A stretch of DNA of 64,000 nucleotides from Coriaria nepalensis (taxonomy: Eukaryota > Streptophyta > Magnoliopsida > Cucurbitales > Coriariaceae). Position 1 is the first letter of the stretch. The number at the start of each line of letters is the position of its first letter. Made by a program: the position numbers and the translations under genes. The notes under the pieces were generated by a model. That model made no database searches. It was not told the origin of the DNA and was given only the letters and a program-made list of their open reading frames with translations. The stretch lies in assembly GCA_027186245.1 (NCBI GenBank), contig CP114482.1, positions 32,631,209 through 32,695,208 of the forward strand, in the 5' to 3' direction. This document shows, one piece after another, positions 35,110 through 52,639 of this stretch.

Positions 35110-35122
<13 letters not shown>
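34700..35122 (-). repeat. 3' LTR of copia (423 bp)
   Basis: Minus-strand TGTTGAAG...TTATTAACA. It pairs with 39223-39647 across its length, with about 16 substitutions and one 2-bp indel. Confidence 0.92.
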
Positions 35123-39204
<4,082 letters not shown>

Positions 39205-39222
39205 TCAGCTCTGATACCAATT

Positions 39223-39647
39223 TGTTAATAATATGATATATTTCGGTGGAGGGAAAAGATACAAATCTCAAAACTATTTTATCATTCAAACTATCTTCTT
39301 GTATTTTTTCCTCTCTCACACTTTTCTCACAACAGAATACAATTCTATTTATAGATTCTTAAGACTCTTGAAATTTGTATACAACATAAATGTAAAAACA
39401 GAATTCTAAATAGCAATAGTTAAATCTGACCATTGGTTATTAAAACTGCAATAACTTATTATAGGGAACTCCAAACGACTTGAAACTTGAACCATCAGAA
39501 ACTAGACTTTAAGGCACATCAAATAGACTCCTCATTTTCCCAGAATGATCTAGAATTACCCTTTCAAATTCGCTCCTTAATCAGCCTCAAAAAACTGTCC
39601 ACTATGCAGTCACGAATTTAATGGTAAATTAAGTTTATTCATCAACA
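39223..39647 (-). repeat. 5' LTR of copia (425 bp)
   Basis: The right-hand LTR, adjacent to the primer site at 39211-39222. The outer end is directly followed by plus-strand gag sequence of another copia. Confidence 0.92.
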
Positions 39648-41770
39648 ATTCATTGCCTCAACCATTATTAGGATTTGAAAATTATAGTGTATGGAATAAG
39701 GCCTTGACAATAGCTCTCACGACAAAAAATAAGTTGGGATTTGTCATTAGGACTACTGTACGATCAGATTCTGATCCAATCTTATCACGAAATTGGGATA
39801 GATGCAATGCTTCTGTGATAAGTTGGATCATGAACATAGTCTATAAGGAGCTATATACATGGATTTTCTACTCTACATCAGCACAAGCAGTATGGAAAGA
39901 TATGAAGGCAAGATTTGAAAAGATTAATGGCGCTCGTCTCATTCAGTTAGATAAGTGTTGGAGATTTGTAGAAAGTGGCAGGGCCTTTATCATCTGCAAC
40001 CATCAACCATTCCTTTCATTCCTAAGACTCACTTTCCTCTTATGCAGATATTCCTAAGACCTGCTTCCCTCTCAACCAACCCGCACCTCAAGTGACCCAA
40101 TAGCCCATGCTGATCAGCAGTCTTCACACATCTCTCAACCCATTTCTCTAACAATGCCCAATCCATCATTGCACCCGTCTTCGTTATCAACCTAATCTCT
40201 CTTATTAAATTCTTCAAATATTAATAATACCCAGACTTCATTAACTCCCCTTTCTTCGTTGTAGGTTTCCACCACAATTCCGCCGCCACCTGCGACACTC
40301 TCTCCTAACCCGGCTCAATCAATCACCCGACCTCTGACGCACCTCAAAAATAATATCCGCAAGCCCAAGATATGTATAGACGGCACCGTCCCTTTTGGTC
40401 AAGCCAACACTATCTCCATCTCATCCCCAGATATTGAACCAACATGCATCTTTTCCGCTCTTAAACATCCGAATGGCATCGTGCTATGAACCGTGAGCTC
40501 GATGCACTTCTACACAACCAAACCTAGGATCTCGTCCCTCCACCATAAGGAATCAACCTTGTCGGATGTCGTTGGCTCTATCGTATCAAATAAAAATTCG
40601 ATGGAAGTATTGAGCATTATAAAGCCTGCCTTATTGCCAAAGACTAGCATCAACAACCTGGCCTTGACTATTAAGAAACCCTTAGCTTGATTATTAAACC
40701 TCAAACAATCCGCCTTGTTCTCTCACTTGTTGTTTCACATCGATGGCTTATCTGACAACTCGACTTTACTCATCATGTTTGTCATATCCGCAAATCTCTT
40801 TACGGGCTCAAACAATTGCCACGCACTAGGTTTAGAAAACTCAGTCACTCATTGGTAAGTCTCGGTTTTGTTGCTTCTAAAGTTGATTCCTCTTCTTTCT
40901 TTTTTTTCCTTCATGCAGGTGCCACTACAATGCAACTAGTTTACGTCGACGATCAAGTTCCATGATCAATTTCACAATAAAATGATTACAATCACTCTTT
41001 GCACTCGGAGACATGAGACCCCTCCATTTTTTCCTCAGCATCGAAGCAAATTAGTCGTCCGATGGTCTCCATCTTTCTCAACATCATTACATCATAGATT
41101 TACTTCGACTTACCAATATGCATTGAACAAATTTCCATGCACTCACCTTGTTCGATAGTGACACGTTTGATGATCCAACAGTTTATCACTGTTGGCGCCC
41201 TTCAGTATATTTTACTTACACGTCCCGATCTCTCTTTTGCAGTGAATAAAGTGTGCCAATTTATACAACAACCCAGCATAAACTATTAGGCAGTTGTAAA
41301 ATATATACTTCGCTATTTATGAGTAGCACCTCTTCTTAGTCTTCTCATCCGGCCGACCTAATTTTGATCTCCACATTTTTACCGATGTCGGGCTAGTTAC
41401 CTTGATGATCGCCATTCAAGAACAGGCTAACTTGTCTAACTCAACACAACCTTCTATCTTGGTCCTCTCGCAAACACCATACCATCGCTTGTTCAAGCAT
41501 AGAATCCGAATATCATGCTCTCACCAACTCAACATATGAACTCATTTGGTTACAAAGTCATCTACATGAACTCAACGTCCAATCCAGAGCTCTACCCACC
41601 TTATGGTGCGACAATTTTGGTGCCACATACCTTGTCTCAAATCTGGTTAATTACTATCGTACCAAACATGTTGTAATCGACTTCCACTTTGTATGTGAAA
41701 AGGTCAAACAAAAACAATTGGTCGTCCGATTCATCCCCGGGAAAGACCAACCCGCCAACATCCTATAAGG
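39648..41770 (+). mobile_element. Second copia, plus strand, protease and integrase deleted
   Basis: Gag opens at 39653 with QPLLGFENYSVWNKALTIAL, then WDRCNASVISWIMN and VWKDMKARFEKINGARLIQL (to about 39990). After proline/serine-rich linker sequence (40070-40300) comes the pre-RT block RPLTHLKNNIRKPK, then RT N-terminus around 40500-40700 with frameshifts, RT C-terminus near 41190-41280 ([16 protein letters not shown]), and RNase H (41480-41765: SIESEYHAL, LHELNV, FIPGKDQPANIL in mixed frames). Protease, integrase and most of RT motifs 3-5 are missing. The 5' end is cut by the minus-strand copia at 39647. Confidence 0.8.
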
Positions 41771-42385
41771 GAAAAATACCTATATTGAAAATCACATTAA
41801 TTGTAGCTAGAATCTTTCCCATTTATATTGTTTTCAATTGTTTTTTTTTTTTAATTTGACCTATATAAACTGTACATATCACTCAAGTAATAAATGCAAT
41901 AGTTTACATTTTCTTTTCTTCGCTAGAAGTGACGGGAGTGGATAGGATTGAGAAGGGGATAGTGTCCTTTTAGACAAGTAAACAAGGTGAAGATTTTGTG
42001 TCTGGAAAAAGGTAGGGATTTTGTTTTTGGAGCAACAAAAAAACAACCCCAATCAATCTTCGTTTCACAAATTTACAATCGAGAGAAAGTTGAAAACATT
42101 TTTCTTCAATATTATTTTATTATTATTTATTTTCTAACGTTGGGTTCGTAATACTATCAAACTGTCTAGACTTCAGCCTAGAATTAAACTTTAGCTTTAA
42201 TAAAATGTCTTTTTGCATGCAAATTTTTATCACCTTTTCCACTTTTTTCTTTTTCTCTAGTTCATATGAAATCAAAGAGTATGATATTAGCGGCTAATTT
42301 GGACGCATCAGCTACACATTTTCTTTTTCTACTCTATATATACATATATATATATATATTTGGATAAGTTTTATGATTGTACTTT
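41771..42385. other. Probable LTR remnant of the preceding copia, then AT-rich DNA
   Basis: Just after RNase H, 41780-42130 has features of a short copia 3' LTR (AACTGTACATATC...AATAAATGCAATAG, followed by CTTTTCTTC), but no partner LTR exists in the window. 42130-42385 is unassigned AT-rich DNA with a (TA)n run at about 42335-42358. Confidence 0.4.
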
Positions 42386-44294
42386 TGTTAGGCATGATAT
42401 TCTGAAATTATGTGATAAGTATTATTTTAATAAAATTAATAAAAATAATTTTTTTATATAATTATTATAAATATATTATTATCGAATAATATGTATAAAT
42501 ATCATAAAATTCTAAATTTATTTATGTGACTATAAATTTATATTGGTACGATAATATTAAGATTATAGATAATAAATTAAATTATCTATAAAATATTAAA
42601 ATATGGAATCTTTAATTAATGGTTGTTAGTATAATCCGCTAGGATTATGAATGTAAGTGATTTAGATTCGAATCACGGATGTATATAGACATCTTAGTGG
42701 AGGTTATTTATATAATTGGATTATATAAGACATGGCCCAATATGAATTAATTCCTTATTAAAATATCGTTTTCCATAAAAAAATTAAATTCATATCAATA
42801 GATGATCATATGCATATTAATCTAAATCCTGAGTAATAAACTCTTGTTTATGTCAACTGAAATTTTTGATTCACTCGTCAGGGTTTGTTTTAAAACAGAC
42901 TAAAGAGTTTTGTTTTGGAGATTCATTATGATAAGTGGTTTGGAACATGATTTATAGATATGGAATCCAAACCTTCTTCATATAAGATTGTATATTGGTT
43001 CCCTTGAGGGTTAATTCTGTAACTAAATGGTTTTGAGCTCAAATTTATAATAAAGTTATAAATTGACTGTTCACTAATGAATTAATAGTACTTAAGGATA
43101 AAGAGATAATCAAATTGGTAAAATGATAATTTTGACCAAGTCTAATTATGAATCAATTTTTCGGAGGATTGAATGCATGTAATGATAATATCAATGGACT
43201 GTTAGAGATTGCTTAGTAAATATGTTCTATAATTGCAAGAGTGCAATTCCATATTTTTAGTAAAATAATATTGTGATTAATAAATTAGATTTATTAGATT
43301 AAAGAGTTTGATTAATAATTTAATTTATTGGAGCTTGAAATTATATATCCATGGGTGCCTCTATAAAATATTGTATAGGGTAAGAATAATAAATATTGAA
43401 AAATGACATATTTGCAAGAAAATAGTTTTCTAGGGCAAATTTATAATTATGAGATAATTAGTGTTAATTAATTAATTAAAAGATATATTTAAATGGTAAA
43501 ATTCTAAATTTATTAATTAAATAATCATATAGTTGATTTTGAATTGAATATATTATATATAATATTAAATTGATATGAGATACTAATTTAATATTAAGAT
43601 TAGGTAGGTCAAATTTAGATTAATTTGAGAAACTAATTTAAAATTCAAATAAAATATATTTTTATTTAAAATAGACGAGATTCTATTTTAGCAAGATTTG
43701 AATAGGTTTGACTAAATCAAATATATTATCAAAAAGATGATATGATTTAAAATAAATTAGATTTTATTTTAAATTAGATGTGAAAAGATTTGATCATATC
43801 AAATATATCATTAAATAGATGATATGATTTAAAATAGATAAAACTCTATTTTAAATTAGATTTGAAAAGATTTAACTATATCAAAGATATCATCTGATGA
43901 TCATCTTATCATGATTGAATTATTAATTAGATTAATTTAAAGAGTTTAAATGAATTAAAACACCTAATGGAGTCCTATAAATACATCTCATTCTAATTAT
44001 TTAGTAGATTTTTTTGAATAGAGATTTTTCTGAGAGAAAAATAAAAAAGAAAACATTGTCATCTCTACGTGACCACACACGTCCTATTGTGTTGATGATT
44101 GACTTGGAAGATCATGATATGAGTCTCAACGATCGATTCACGTAAGGCTAAGATATGACTTATTCATATAAATGTAGGATTAATTTATATACATATAAAG
44201 GATCGTTAAAATGTTTTTTTTTAGAAAATTTTTGTTGTATACTAGGACTAATTCAATCGCTTCCGCTGTGAGATTTTGAACCGCGTTTCCAACA
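42386..44294 (+). repeat. 5' LTR of copia (1909 bp)
   Basis: TGTTAGGCATGA...TTTCCAACA, very AT-rich, ending two bases before the primer-binding site. It lacks the duplication and insertion found in the 3' copy. Confidence 0.88.
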
Positions 44295-46121
44295 ATTGGT
44301 ATCAGAGCAGTCTTTATATATATATAATTAATCATTGTGTAAGATTCTTGCATAATCATATATATACGATATGTATGTTGAATGGATGTTTATATTTTTT
44401 TAATATATTGTTGATATAATGGATCATTAATTATATAGTAATTATAGGTTAAGAATTTATTTAATTTTCTTTCTCTAGATTTGTGTAAGCCGATTTGTGG
44501 CTAGAATGCTTTGTACAATTTTTTTCATTTTTTGTAAAATTTCACGCGACAGGGAGGAAGATGGCTTCGGCTAGCGTGTGTTGCACAAGCGGCGGCGGCT
44601 AACCCTAGGTTTCATGGATTTTGACCCGTGAAACTAAAACGGGCCAGGTTACAGGTTCGACCCGAGACCCGCCCAGTAAATGGGTTTGACCCATTTCTTT
44701 TGTGACAAACAAATAATGTATTTTAAAGCCCATCAACTTAATTTTCTGGATTTTTTGAAAAACCAAATGGCAAATTGGGTTTGACCCGAAAATAAGTCTG
44801 ATTGACCCAAAGAGTTTAGCCTCAATTGAAAATAATTAAGTTAAGTAAAAATATAGAGTTTGAAAAATTATTTTTCAAGGGATTATGGAATTGGATTTAT
44901 TTTAGAAAATTACTGGCTTGGGCTTAAATTCAAGATAGAGCAAGCTTAGGGAAGGATGTAACACTTGAAGCCCTTATGTAATTTTTATTTCATTATTTAT
45001 TTGTATTTTTTACAAGGGTCGTAAATTTTAGAAATACCCAAAATTACCCGGTCTATTATATTTTTATTTATGTTGATTGATTTGATTGATAACATATTTA
45101 TGTGTCAGTCGATTATATGTCATACATGAATACCCATACAATTTTATTTTAAATCATGCATCTCATAAATAGAATCATAATTTAATTAGGATTGTCCTAG
45201 TTATTTATGTGATTTATTTAGTAAAATTAATTACATAAATGGATTAAGTTTAAGGAGTTAAACTTAGTAATCACACCTTATAAAGTCAAACATTTAAGTT
45301 AGGATTTTAATAACCAATTTTGTTTAAAATAGTTTTAATGAAATTTTATGAATATACCAAGTCTATTAGTTATAAATTAGGTTCACTTAATAAGTTAGGA
45401 TCATATTAAGATATGGATTAAAAGAGTTTCATGGAACCTGGATCCAATAGGATTGGCATTTATAATTAATAGGATTATATTCATTAGTTAATTAATAATT
45501 AATTTAAAATTAATTAATAAAAAATATAGGATGTTTTATGAAAACACATATTCAAAAATAGTGAGTGGGAGAAGGTTGATTTGACAAAATAACATATGGT
45601 GTCCATTATTAGTACAACACCGTGAGGTATGGAAGGGTCTCGAGACGACTTTGTTTTCGTTCCCCTAAGGAAGGTTTCAGACCATATCAATATCAAGGTC
45701 GATTCCTTAAGAAGATAGGAAAAAGTAATGTATTTCGAACTTGATCGATCCGAAGACGGTAATTTTTTAGTTAAGTTATGGATTCCAAAATAAGGGGTTA
45801 CACCCACAAATACATAATTAAGCTATAAGTGGTCAATTATGTCTTGACCAAATAAACGGTAACTTATGAGCAAACGGGAAAATATTAGATATTTTAAGTT
45901 TGACTCGCAGGTTTGGAAATGTCTCAAAATTAATTTGAAATTAATATTATCGACCCTAAGGTGATATATTAATTGTTGAGTGGATTTATCATGGTTTAGT
46001 AATAAATAATTTTATGTGTTTTAGTTATTGCATTCATGCATCATATTTACTATTCCAAAATATTGATATTTATTTCAATTATAATGAGTGATGTACGTTT
46101 TATTTAATTTCAACAATCATC

Positions 46122-46960
46122 ATGTCTTCAATCAATAATCTCGTTATCGCTCTACTCAATGAATACAATTTAATTTATAAGAACCATAAGTTTGTCTTGA
46201 TTGAGAAATGTCCTAAAGAGCCCATTGCCAATGCTGCCCGTAATGAATGGGAAAAGTATGACAATTTGATCCAATCCAATAACAATGCCAAATGCTACAT
46301 GTTGATGAGCATGATTGATGTTCTTAAGAAGAAACATGAAAATCTGGAGACCGTATATAAGATATTAGAGTCTCTCTAGGCCTTATTTAGGTAGCAATCT
46401 GACTAGAGTCGTCATGAGGCTACTAGAATCTACATGAATGCCAAAATGAAGAAAGGAGTTCTTATTAGAGATCATGTTTTGAACATGATCAACACGATAC
46501 ATGAGGCGGAAATACATGGGCTACCATCGATGAGCGCACTCAAATTAGCATCATACTTGAGTCACTCTCACTGACTTTTGCTACATTCACTACCAATTAT
46601 GTTATGAACAAGCTGCAGTACAACATGACTTTGCTGTTGAATGAATTGTAGATTTTTTAGACCCTAAATAAGGTAATGTCTAAAAAGGGTGAAACAAATG
46701 TTGCTAAACAAAAACCGTCTTTCTCTGATGTTAAGAACAATAAGAGAAGGTACACCAATGGTAAGGACAAGAAGGGAAAGAAGGACAAAAAGTCACCTAA
46801 AGGCAAGGAGAACAAAAATAACGATAACCCTAAGAGAAAGAAACCTAAGGGAAAGTGTTTCCATTGTGGAGTTGATGGCCACTAGAAGAGAAACTGTAAC
46901 AAGAATCTCTCTAAGTTAAAAGAGAAAGGTCAATTTGATTTACTTGTTTTAGAAGTCTGT
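46122..46960 (+). pseudogene. Copia gag with basic spacer and CCHC knuckle
   Basis: Starts MSSINNLVIALLNEYN; the UBN2-like core shows NHKFVLIEKCPKEP, NEWEKYDN and CYMLMSMIDVL. A stop follows at about 46377 and the gag helix region continues with further stops to 46650. A lysine-rich segment (46676-46850: KKGKKDKK, KPKGKCFHCGVDGH) precedes a CCHC knuckle whose following Trp codon is TAG at 46883-46885. Family role: capsid and RNA packaging. Confidence 0.85.
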
Positions 46961-46963
46961 TTA

Positions 46964-49900
46964 GTGGAAGATGATTTGTCATCCTGGATAGTAGATTCGA
47001 AAGCCACTAATCATGTTTATTCTTCTTTACATATGCTTAGTTTTTCGAGGGAGCTTGTTATTGGTGAGGTGACTATTAGAATTGGCAGTGGTGCGATTGT
47101 TTCAGCTAAAGCAGTGAGAGTATTACATTTAGTCTTTAGTAATAATTATCTTGTTTTGAACAGTATTTATTTTATTCTTGACTTTTGCAGAAATTTGATT
47201 TCTTTATCTATATTGTATGAAATTTTTTTTGATATTTCTTTTGGTAATAATGAGATTATTAATTTTAAGAAAGGTTTCGATATTTGTCATGCAAAATAAA
47301 CTAATGGATTTTATCTGACTACACCAAATGAAAAATCGTTAAATAATTCAGAACTATTTGAAGTAGCAAATCCAAAATCTAATAAACGACAAAAAGTTTC
47401 TCAAAGCGATGATATGTATCTTTGGGATCTTAGGTTATGACATATTAATTTTGATAGGATAAATAGGTTAGTAAATGATGGTCCTTTAAGATAACTAACT
47501 GTTGGCACTCTTCCTGTTTGTGAATCTTATCTAGAAGGAGAGATGACTAAGAGACCTTTCTCTACAAAGGGCAAAAGAGCCAAAGAACCACTTGAAATAG
47601 TACATAGTGACGTTTGCAGTCCTATAAATGTACAAACAAGAGGTGGTTATGAATACTTCATCACTTTCATTGATGATTATTCTAGATATGGATACAAATA
47701 CCTAATGCAAAGGAAATCTGAAACTTTTGGAAATTTTAAAGAATTCCGAGCAGAAGCTGAAAAGCAATTAAAAAGATCATTTAAAACACTTCGATCAAAT
47801 TGAGGAGGTGAATACCTTGATTTTGAGTTTAAGGATCATTTACTGGAGCATAGAATTCTATCCCAACTCATAGCACCTGCAACACCACAGTAGAATGGTG
47901 TTGCAGAGAGGAGAAACATAACTATATTGGATATGGTTAGGTCAATGTTAAGCTACTCATCCCTACCACTCATGTTCTAGGGATAAGCACTTTAAACCGT
48001 GATATATATTTTCATTGTAATTCTATCTAATTCAGTACAAAAGATACCTCTAGAGTTATGAAATAGTACTAAACCTAGTTTACGCCATTTTCACGTATGG
48101 GGGTCTCTAGCACACGTGCTGAAATCAAAGCCTAAGAAGTTGGACTCGCGATCTGAAGTTTGCATATTCGTTGGCTACGCTCCCAGGACAAGAAGAGGTT
48201 ACTTTTATAGTCATAGTGTGAAAAAGGTATTTGTATCGACAAATGCATCATTTCTCGAACATGATTACCTGGTAGTAAGGTAGTACTAGAGGAATTGAAT
48301 TGTGATCAGATCAGACCATCTCAATCACCACTTGATGAACGACAACATTAGGAGATCGACGATCCTAGTTAGAACACCCTGGTAGCTCATCGTAGTGGGA
48401 GGATTTTGAGATAACTCATTCGCTACGAACACGAGGCATATGTTCTAGTGGCAAACATAAACCAAGATGATCCATTGATCTTTAAGGAGGCAATAGATAA
48501 TACTGACAAGGATGAAAGACAAGATGCAATGAACCAAGAAATGGAATCCATGTATTCCAATTCTGTCTTGGAACTTGTAGATCCACCTGAAGATGTCGGG
48601 CCCATTGGATGTAAATGGATCTACAAGAAGAAAAGAGGCATAGATGGGAAAGTAGAGACTTTCAAGGCATGACTTGTAGGAAAGGGTTATACTCAAAGGG
48701 AAGGAGTCGATCATGAAGAGACTTTCTCTCCCGTTGGCATGCTAAAGTCTATACGCATTCTTTTATCCATAGTCGCTAGTTTAAAGTACGAGATATGGAA
48801 AATGGATGTCAAGACATCTTTTCTGAATGGCTATTTTGAAGAGAGCATTTATATAATGCAACCAGAAGATTTTGTATAAAAGGGATGAGAGCAAAAAGTT
48901 TGCAAGTTACTTTGATCCATTTATGGATTGAAGCAAGCCTCTAGGTCTTAGAACCTAAGATTTGATGAGACTATTAAGACATATGGCTTTGAGCAAAATG
49001 TTGAAGAACCATATGTCTATAAACACATTAAAGATAAGAAGGTGGTCTTTTTAGTTCTTTATGTAGACAATATTTCACTCATTAGAAATGATGTAGAAAT
49101 ATTGTCCAATTTGAAGAAATGGCTAGTCGAGTAATTCCAAATAAAAGATTTAGAATAAGCGAGCTATATCCTGAGGGATATGAAGAATAAGCTTTTGGTA
49201 TTGTCTCAAGCCTCTTATATAAATAAGGTGATGGCTCGATTCTAAATGCGAAACTCCAAAAAGGGTCAATTACCGACCATATATGGAGTAGTTCTTTCTA
49301 AAGAGCAGTGTCCAAAGACACATCGGGAAGAAGAAGAGATGAGATGGATTCTATATGCCTCATTTATAGGTAGTCTTATGTATGCCATGTTGTATACAAA
49401 ACCTATTATTTGTTATGCAGTTGAGATAGTTAGTCATTATCAATCAAATCCAAGTTTAGAACACTAGATAGCGGTAAAATATATTCTCAAGTATCTTCGG
49501 AGAATGAGAGACTATATATTTGTTTATTCATGTGGAGACCTAAACCTTACTTGATACATTGATTCTGATTTTCAATCAAATAAAGATAGTCGAAAGTTAA
49601 TTTTTGGATCAGTGTTCACATTTGGTGAAGGAGTTGTAGTCTGGAGAAATATCAAACAATCAAGTATTGCAGATTCTACTATGGAAGCTGAATATATAGC
49701 AGCTTATAAAGCTGCGAAAGAGGCGGTTTGGCTCAGGAAGTTCTATACTGATATGGAAGTTGTAGTAGATATGGATAAGCCACTACTTTTGTACTATGAC
49801 AATAGTGGAGTAGTGGCTAATTCAAAAGAACCGATGATTCATAAGAGGGATAAGTACATAGAGAAGAAATTTCATCTCATCATAGAGATAGTGCGCCGAG

Positions 49901-49998
49901 GTGATGTGACAATTATGAAGATAGCGTCAAACAAACCTTTAGGATCCATTTACCAAGACATTTCTAGCGGTCTTTTAAGGATCATATACTTAATTTAA
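46964..49998 (+). pseudogene. Copia pol remnant (PR-IN-RT-RH)
   Basis: Protease reads WIVDSKATNHV (46985-47017), with Lys where the family has the Gly of D-S-G. GAG-pre-integrase (LWDLRL near 47425) and integrase (EIVHSDVCSPI near 47600, FIDDYSRYGY near 47680) follow. The second DDE region reads LRSN then TGA at 47800-47803, so the catalytic Asp is gone. RT: KWIYKKKRG (48610), MDVKTSFLNGY (48800), LYVDNISLI (49060; the family has YVDD, here Asn). RNase H: SIADSTMEAEYIAA (49660-49700) to about 49998. Dead copy. Confidence 0.85.
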
Positions 49999-50042
49999 GG
50001 ATGAGGGAGATGCCTCACTTGCTTTAGTGTCAAGTGGGAGTT

Positions 50043-52058
50043 TGTTGGGCATGGTGCTCTGAAAACGTATGATGAGTATTGTTTTAATGAAATTAATAAA
50101 AGTGACATTATTATTATCGAATAATATGTATAAATATCAGAAAACTCTAAATTCATTTATGTGACTATAATCTTGTATTGGTACGAAAGGATTAAGATTA
50201 TAAATAATGAATTAAATTATCCGCAACATATTAAAATATGAAATCTTTAATTAATGGTTGCTAGTATGGCTCGCTAGCATTATGAATGTAAGTGATATAA
50301 ATCCAGATCATTGATGTATATAGACATCTTAGTCGAGGTGCTTTATATAATTGGATTATATAGGACAGGACCCGGTATGAATTAATTCTTCATTAAAATA
50401 TCGTTTTCCATAAAGAATTAAATTCATATCAAGATATGATCATATGTAGATCAATCTAAATAATGAGTAGTCATGAACTTCTGTTTATGTCAACTAGATC
50501 TTTTTATTCACTCGTCACGGTTTGTTTTAAAACAAGCTAAAGACTTTTGTTTTCGAAATTCATTGGGATAAGTGGCTGGGAACATGATTTACAGATATGA
50601 AATCCAAACCTTCTTCATAGAAGATTGTATATTGGTTCCCTTAAAGGTTAATTCCGGAACTGAATGGTTTTGAGCTCAAATTTATAATCAAGTTATAAAT
50701 TGAACATTCACTAGTAAATTAATAGTACTTAAGGATAAAGAGATAATCAGAGAGATAAAATAGTAATTTTGACCAGCTCTACTTATGAATAAATTTTTAA
50801 GAGGATTGAATGCATGTAATAATAATATCAATGGACTGCTAGAGATTAGTCAGTAAATATGTTTTTTAATTGCAAGAGTGCAATACCATATCAATTTTTA
50901 AGAGGATTGAATGCATATAATAATAATATCAATGGACTGCTAGAGATTACTCAGTAAATATATTCTTTAATTGTAAGAGTGCAATACCATATTTTTAGTG
51001 TAATAATATTGGGATTTTGTACTGTATCTGAGATGAATCTTGGCTAGTCCCGCCCTTCAACTCCCTTCCCTTAGACTAGACTTTTGAGTTGAGTCTTTTA
51101 ACCAACTAATTGAATAAATACAAATAATAAATTAGATTTACTATATTAAAAAGTTGAATTAATAATCTAATTTATTGGAGCTTGGAATTATAGGATGATG
51201 TCCGCCTCTATAAAACATTGTATAAGATAAGAATGACAAAGGTTGAAAAATGGCATATTTGCAAGAAAATAGTTTTTTTGAGTAAATTTATAATTATGAG
51301 ATAATTGGTGTTAAATAATTAATTAAAAGATATATTTAAATGATGAAATTTGGAATTTATTAATTAAATGATAATATATTTGATTTTAAATTGAATATGT
51401 TATATATAATATTAAATTGATATGAGATATTAATTAAATATTAAGATTAGGTAAGTCAAATTTAAATTGATTTGAGAAATTAATTTAAAATTCAAATAAT
51501 ATATTTTTCATTTAAAATAGATGAGATTCTATTTTGATAAGATTTGAATAGGTTTGATTAAATCAAATATATCATCAAAAAGATTATGTGACTTAAAATA
51601 AATAAAATTCTATTTTAAATTAGATTTGAAAAGATTTAACCATATCAAAGATATCATCTTATAATCATTTTATCATGATTAAATTATCAATTTAATTAAT
51701 TTAAAAAGTTTAAATTAATTAAAATACCTAATGGAGTCCTATAAATACATCTCATTCTAACTTTTTGGTGAAAAATTTTTTTAGTAGAGATTTTTTTGAG
51801 AGAAAAAGAAAAAGAAAATTTTGTTATCTCTATGTGACTATACACGTCCTATTGTGTTGAAGATCGAATTAGAAGATCATGATGTAAGTCTCAACAATCA
51901 ATTTGTATAAAGCTAAGGTATGACTTATTTATATAAATGTAAAATTAATTTATACACATATTAAAGATCGCTACAAAGTCTCTTTTAAAAACTTTTTGTT
52001 ATACATTAAGACTAATTCAATCACTTCCACTGTAAGATTTCAAACTGTTTTTCCAACA
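50043..52058 (+). repeat. 3' LTR of copia (2016 bp) with duplication and insertion
   Basis: TGTTGGGCATGG...TTTCCAACA. Relative to the 5' LTR it has a 101-bp tandem duplication (50792-50892 and 50893-50993) and an extra ~115 bp at about 51011-51127 that is GC-richer and unrelated (contains CTAGTCCCGCCCTTCAACTC). A deletion elsewhere (the 5' LTR block near 43740-43800 is single here) partly offsets the length. Confidence 0.85.
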
Positions 52059-52620
52059 ATTTTGTCATTTTAAATATAATAGACTAATTAATTAAGGTAT
52101 TATTTCTTATTTTGACAGTATTTCATTCTAATGAATCAAGTCATAATAGTATTCTTACCCCTAAACTCTGACACGATTTGATGTCATTAATTGGAGTAAA
52201 ATGCTTTGAATATCTATTTGTTTTATAAATTTTTCTCAAAAACTAAGATCTTAAGGGATATTATAAATTTATTTATATTCCTCTTAGTTTTGTCTAAATA
52301 TATTATAAAAATTTAGTAAATTGTTCACTTTTGTCTATTTCTATTCTTAGGTGCATGTATTCAGCTTCTTTATAAGTACTTATCTTATCCTTAGACTCGT
52401 GAGAGTTATGATTATCTAGTATTTGCTTAATAGCTGATGAGAGTTTTGCCGCTATGGTGAAGGGAAAGACAAATAAAGCAAATAAAAGATTTAAAATGTG
52501 TAAGGCATGGTTAAGAGCCCGTTTGGGCTGCTAATGCTTATATGCATAAATATGAATACAATTCTTATGTGCCTAAATAAAGCTTTGACAAATTGGAGTT
52601 TACAAAAAAAGAAAAAAGAA
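52059..52620. other. Intergenic, no gene seen
   Basis: AT-rich DNA between the copia and the peroxidase relic. A short 'TTTGGGCTGCTAATGCTTATATGCA' type phrase near 52524-52550 is not otherwise repeated here. No coding block. Confidence 0.5.
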
Positions 52621-52639
52621 AAAATTTCTCTACGGTTAA

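Larger units (their letters stand above)
42386..52058 (+). mobile_element. Complete-length Ty1/copia with 1.9-2.0 kb LTRs, decayed coding
   Basis: 5' LTR 42386-44294, tRNA-iMet primer site TGGTATCAGAGC at 44297-44308, long leader (44309-46121), gag-pol (46122-49998), purine tract CAAGTGGGAG (50031-50040), 3' LTR 50043-52058. Flanks ACTTT (42381-42385) and ATTTT (52059-52063) fit a 5-bp target duplication with one change. Total 9.67 kb; the long LTRs and 1.8-kb leader explain the size. Coding is interrupted by many stops. A family member also left the scrap at 1-113. Confidence 0.9.

Noticed and set aside
48423..48714. Minus-strand frames over the copia RT
   Set aside because: Antisense shadows of the plus-strand RT block at 48448-48672.
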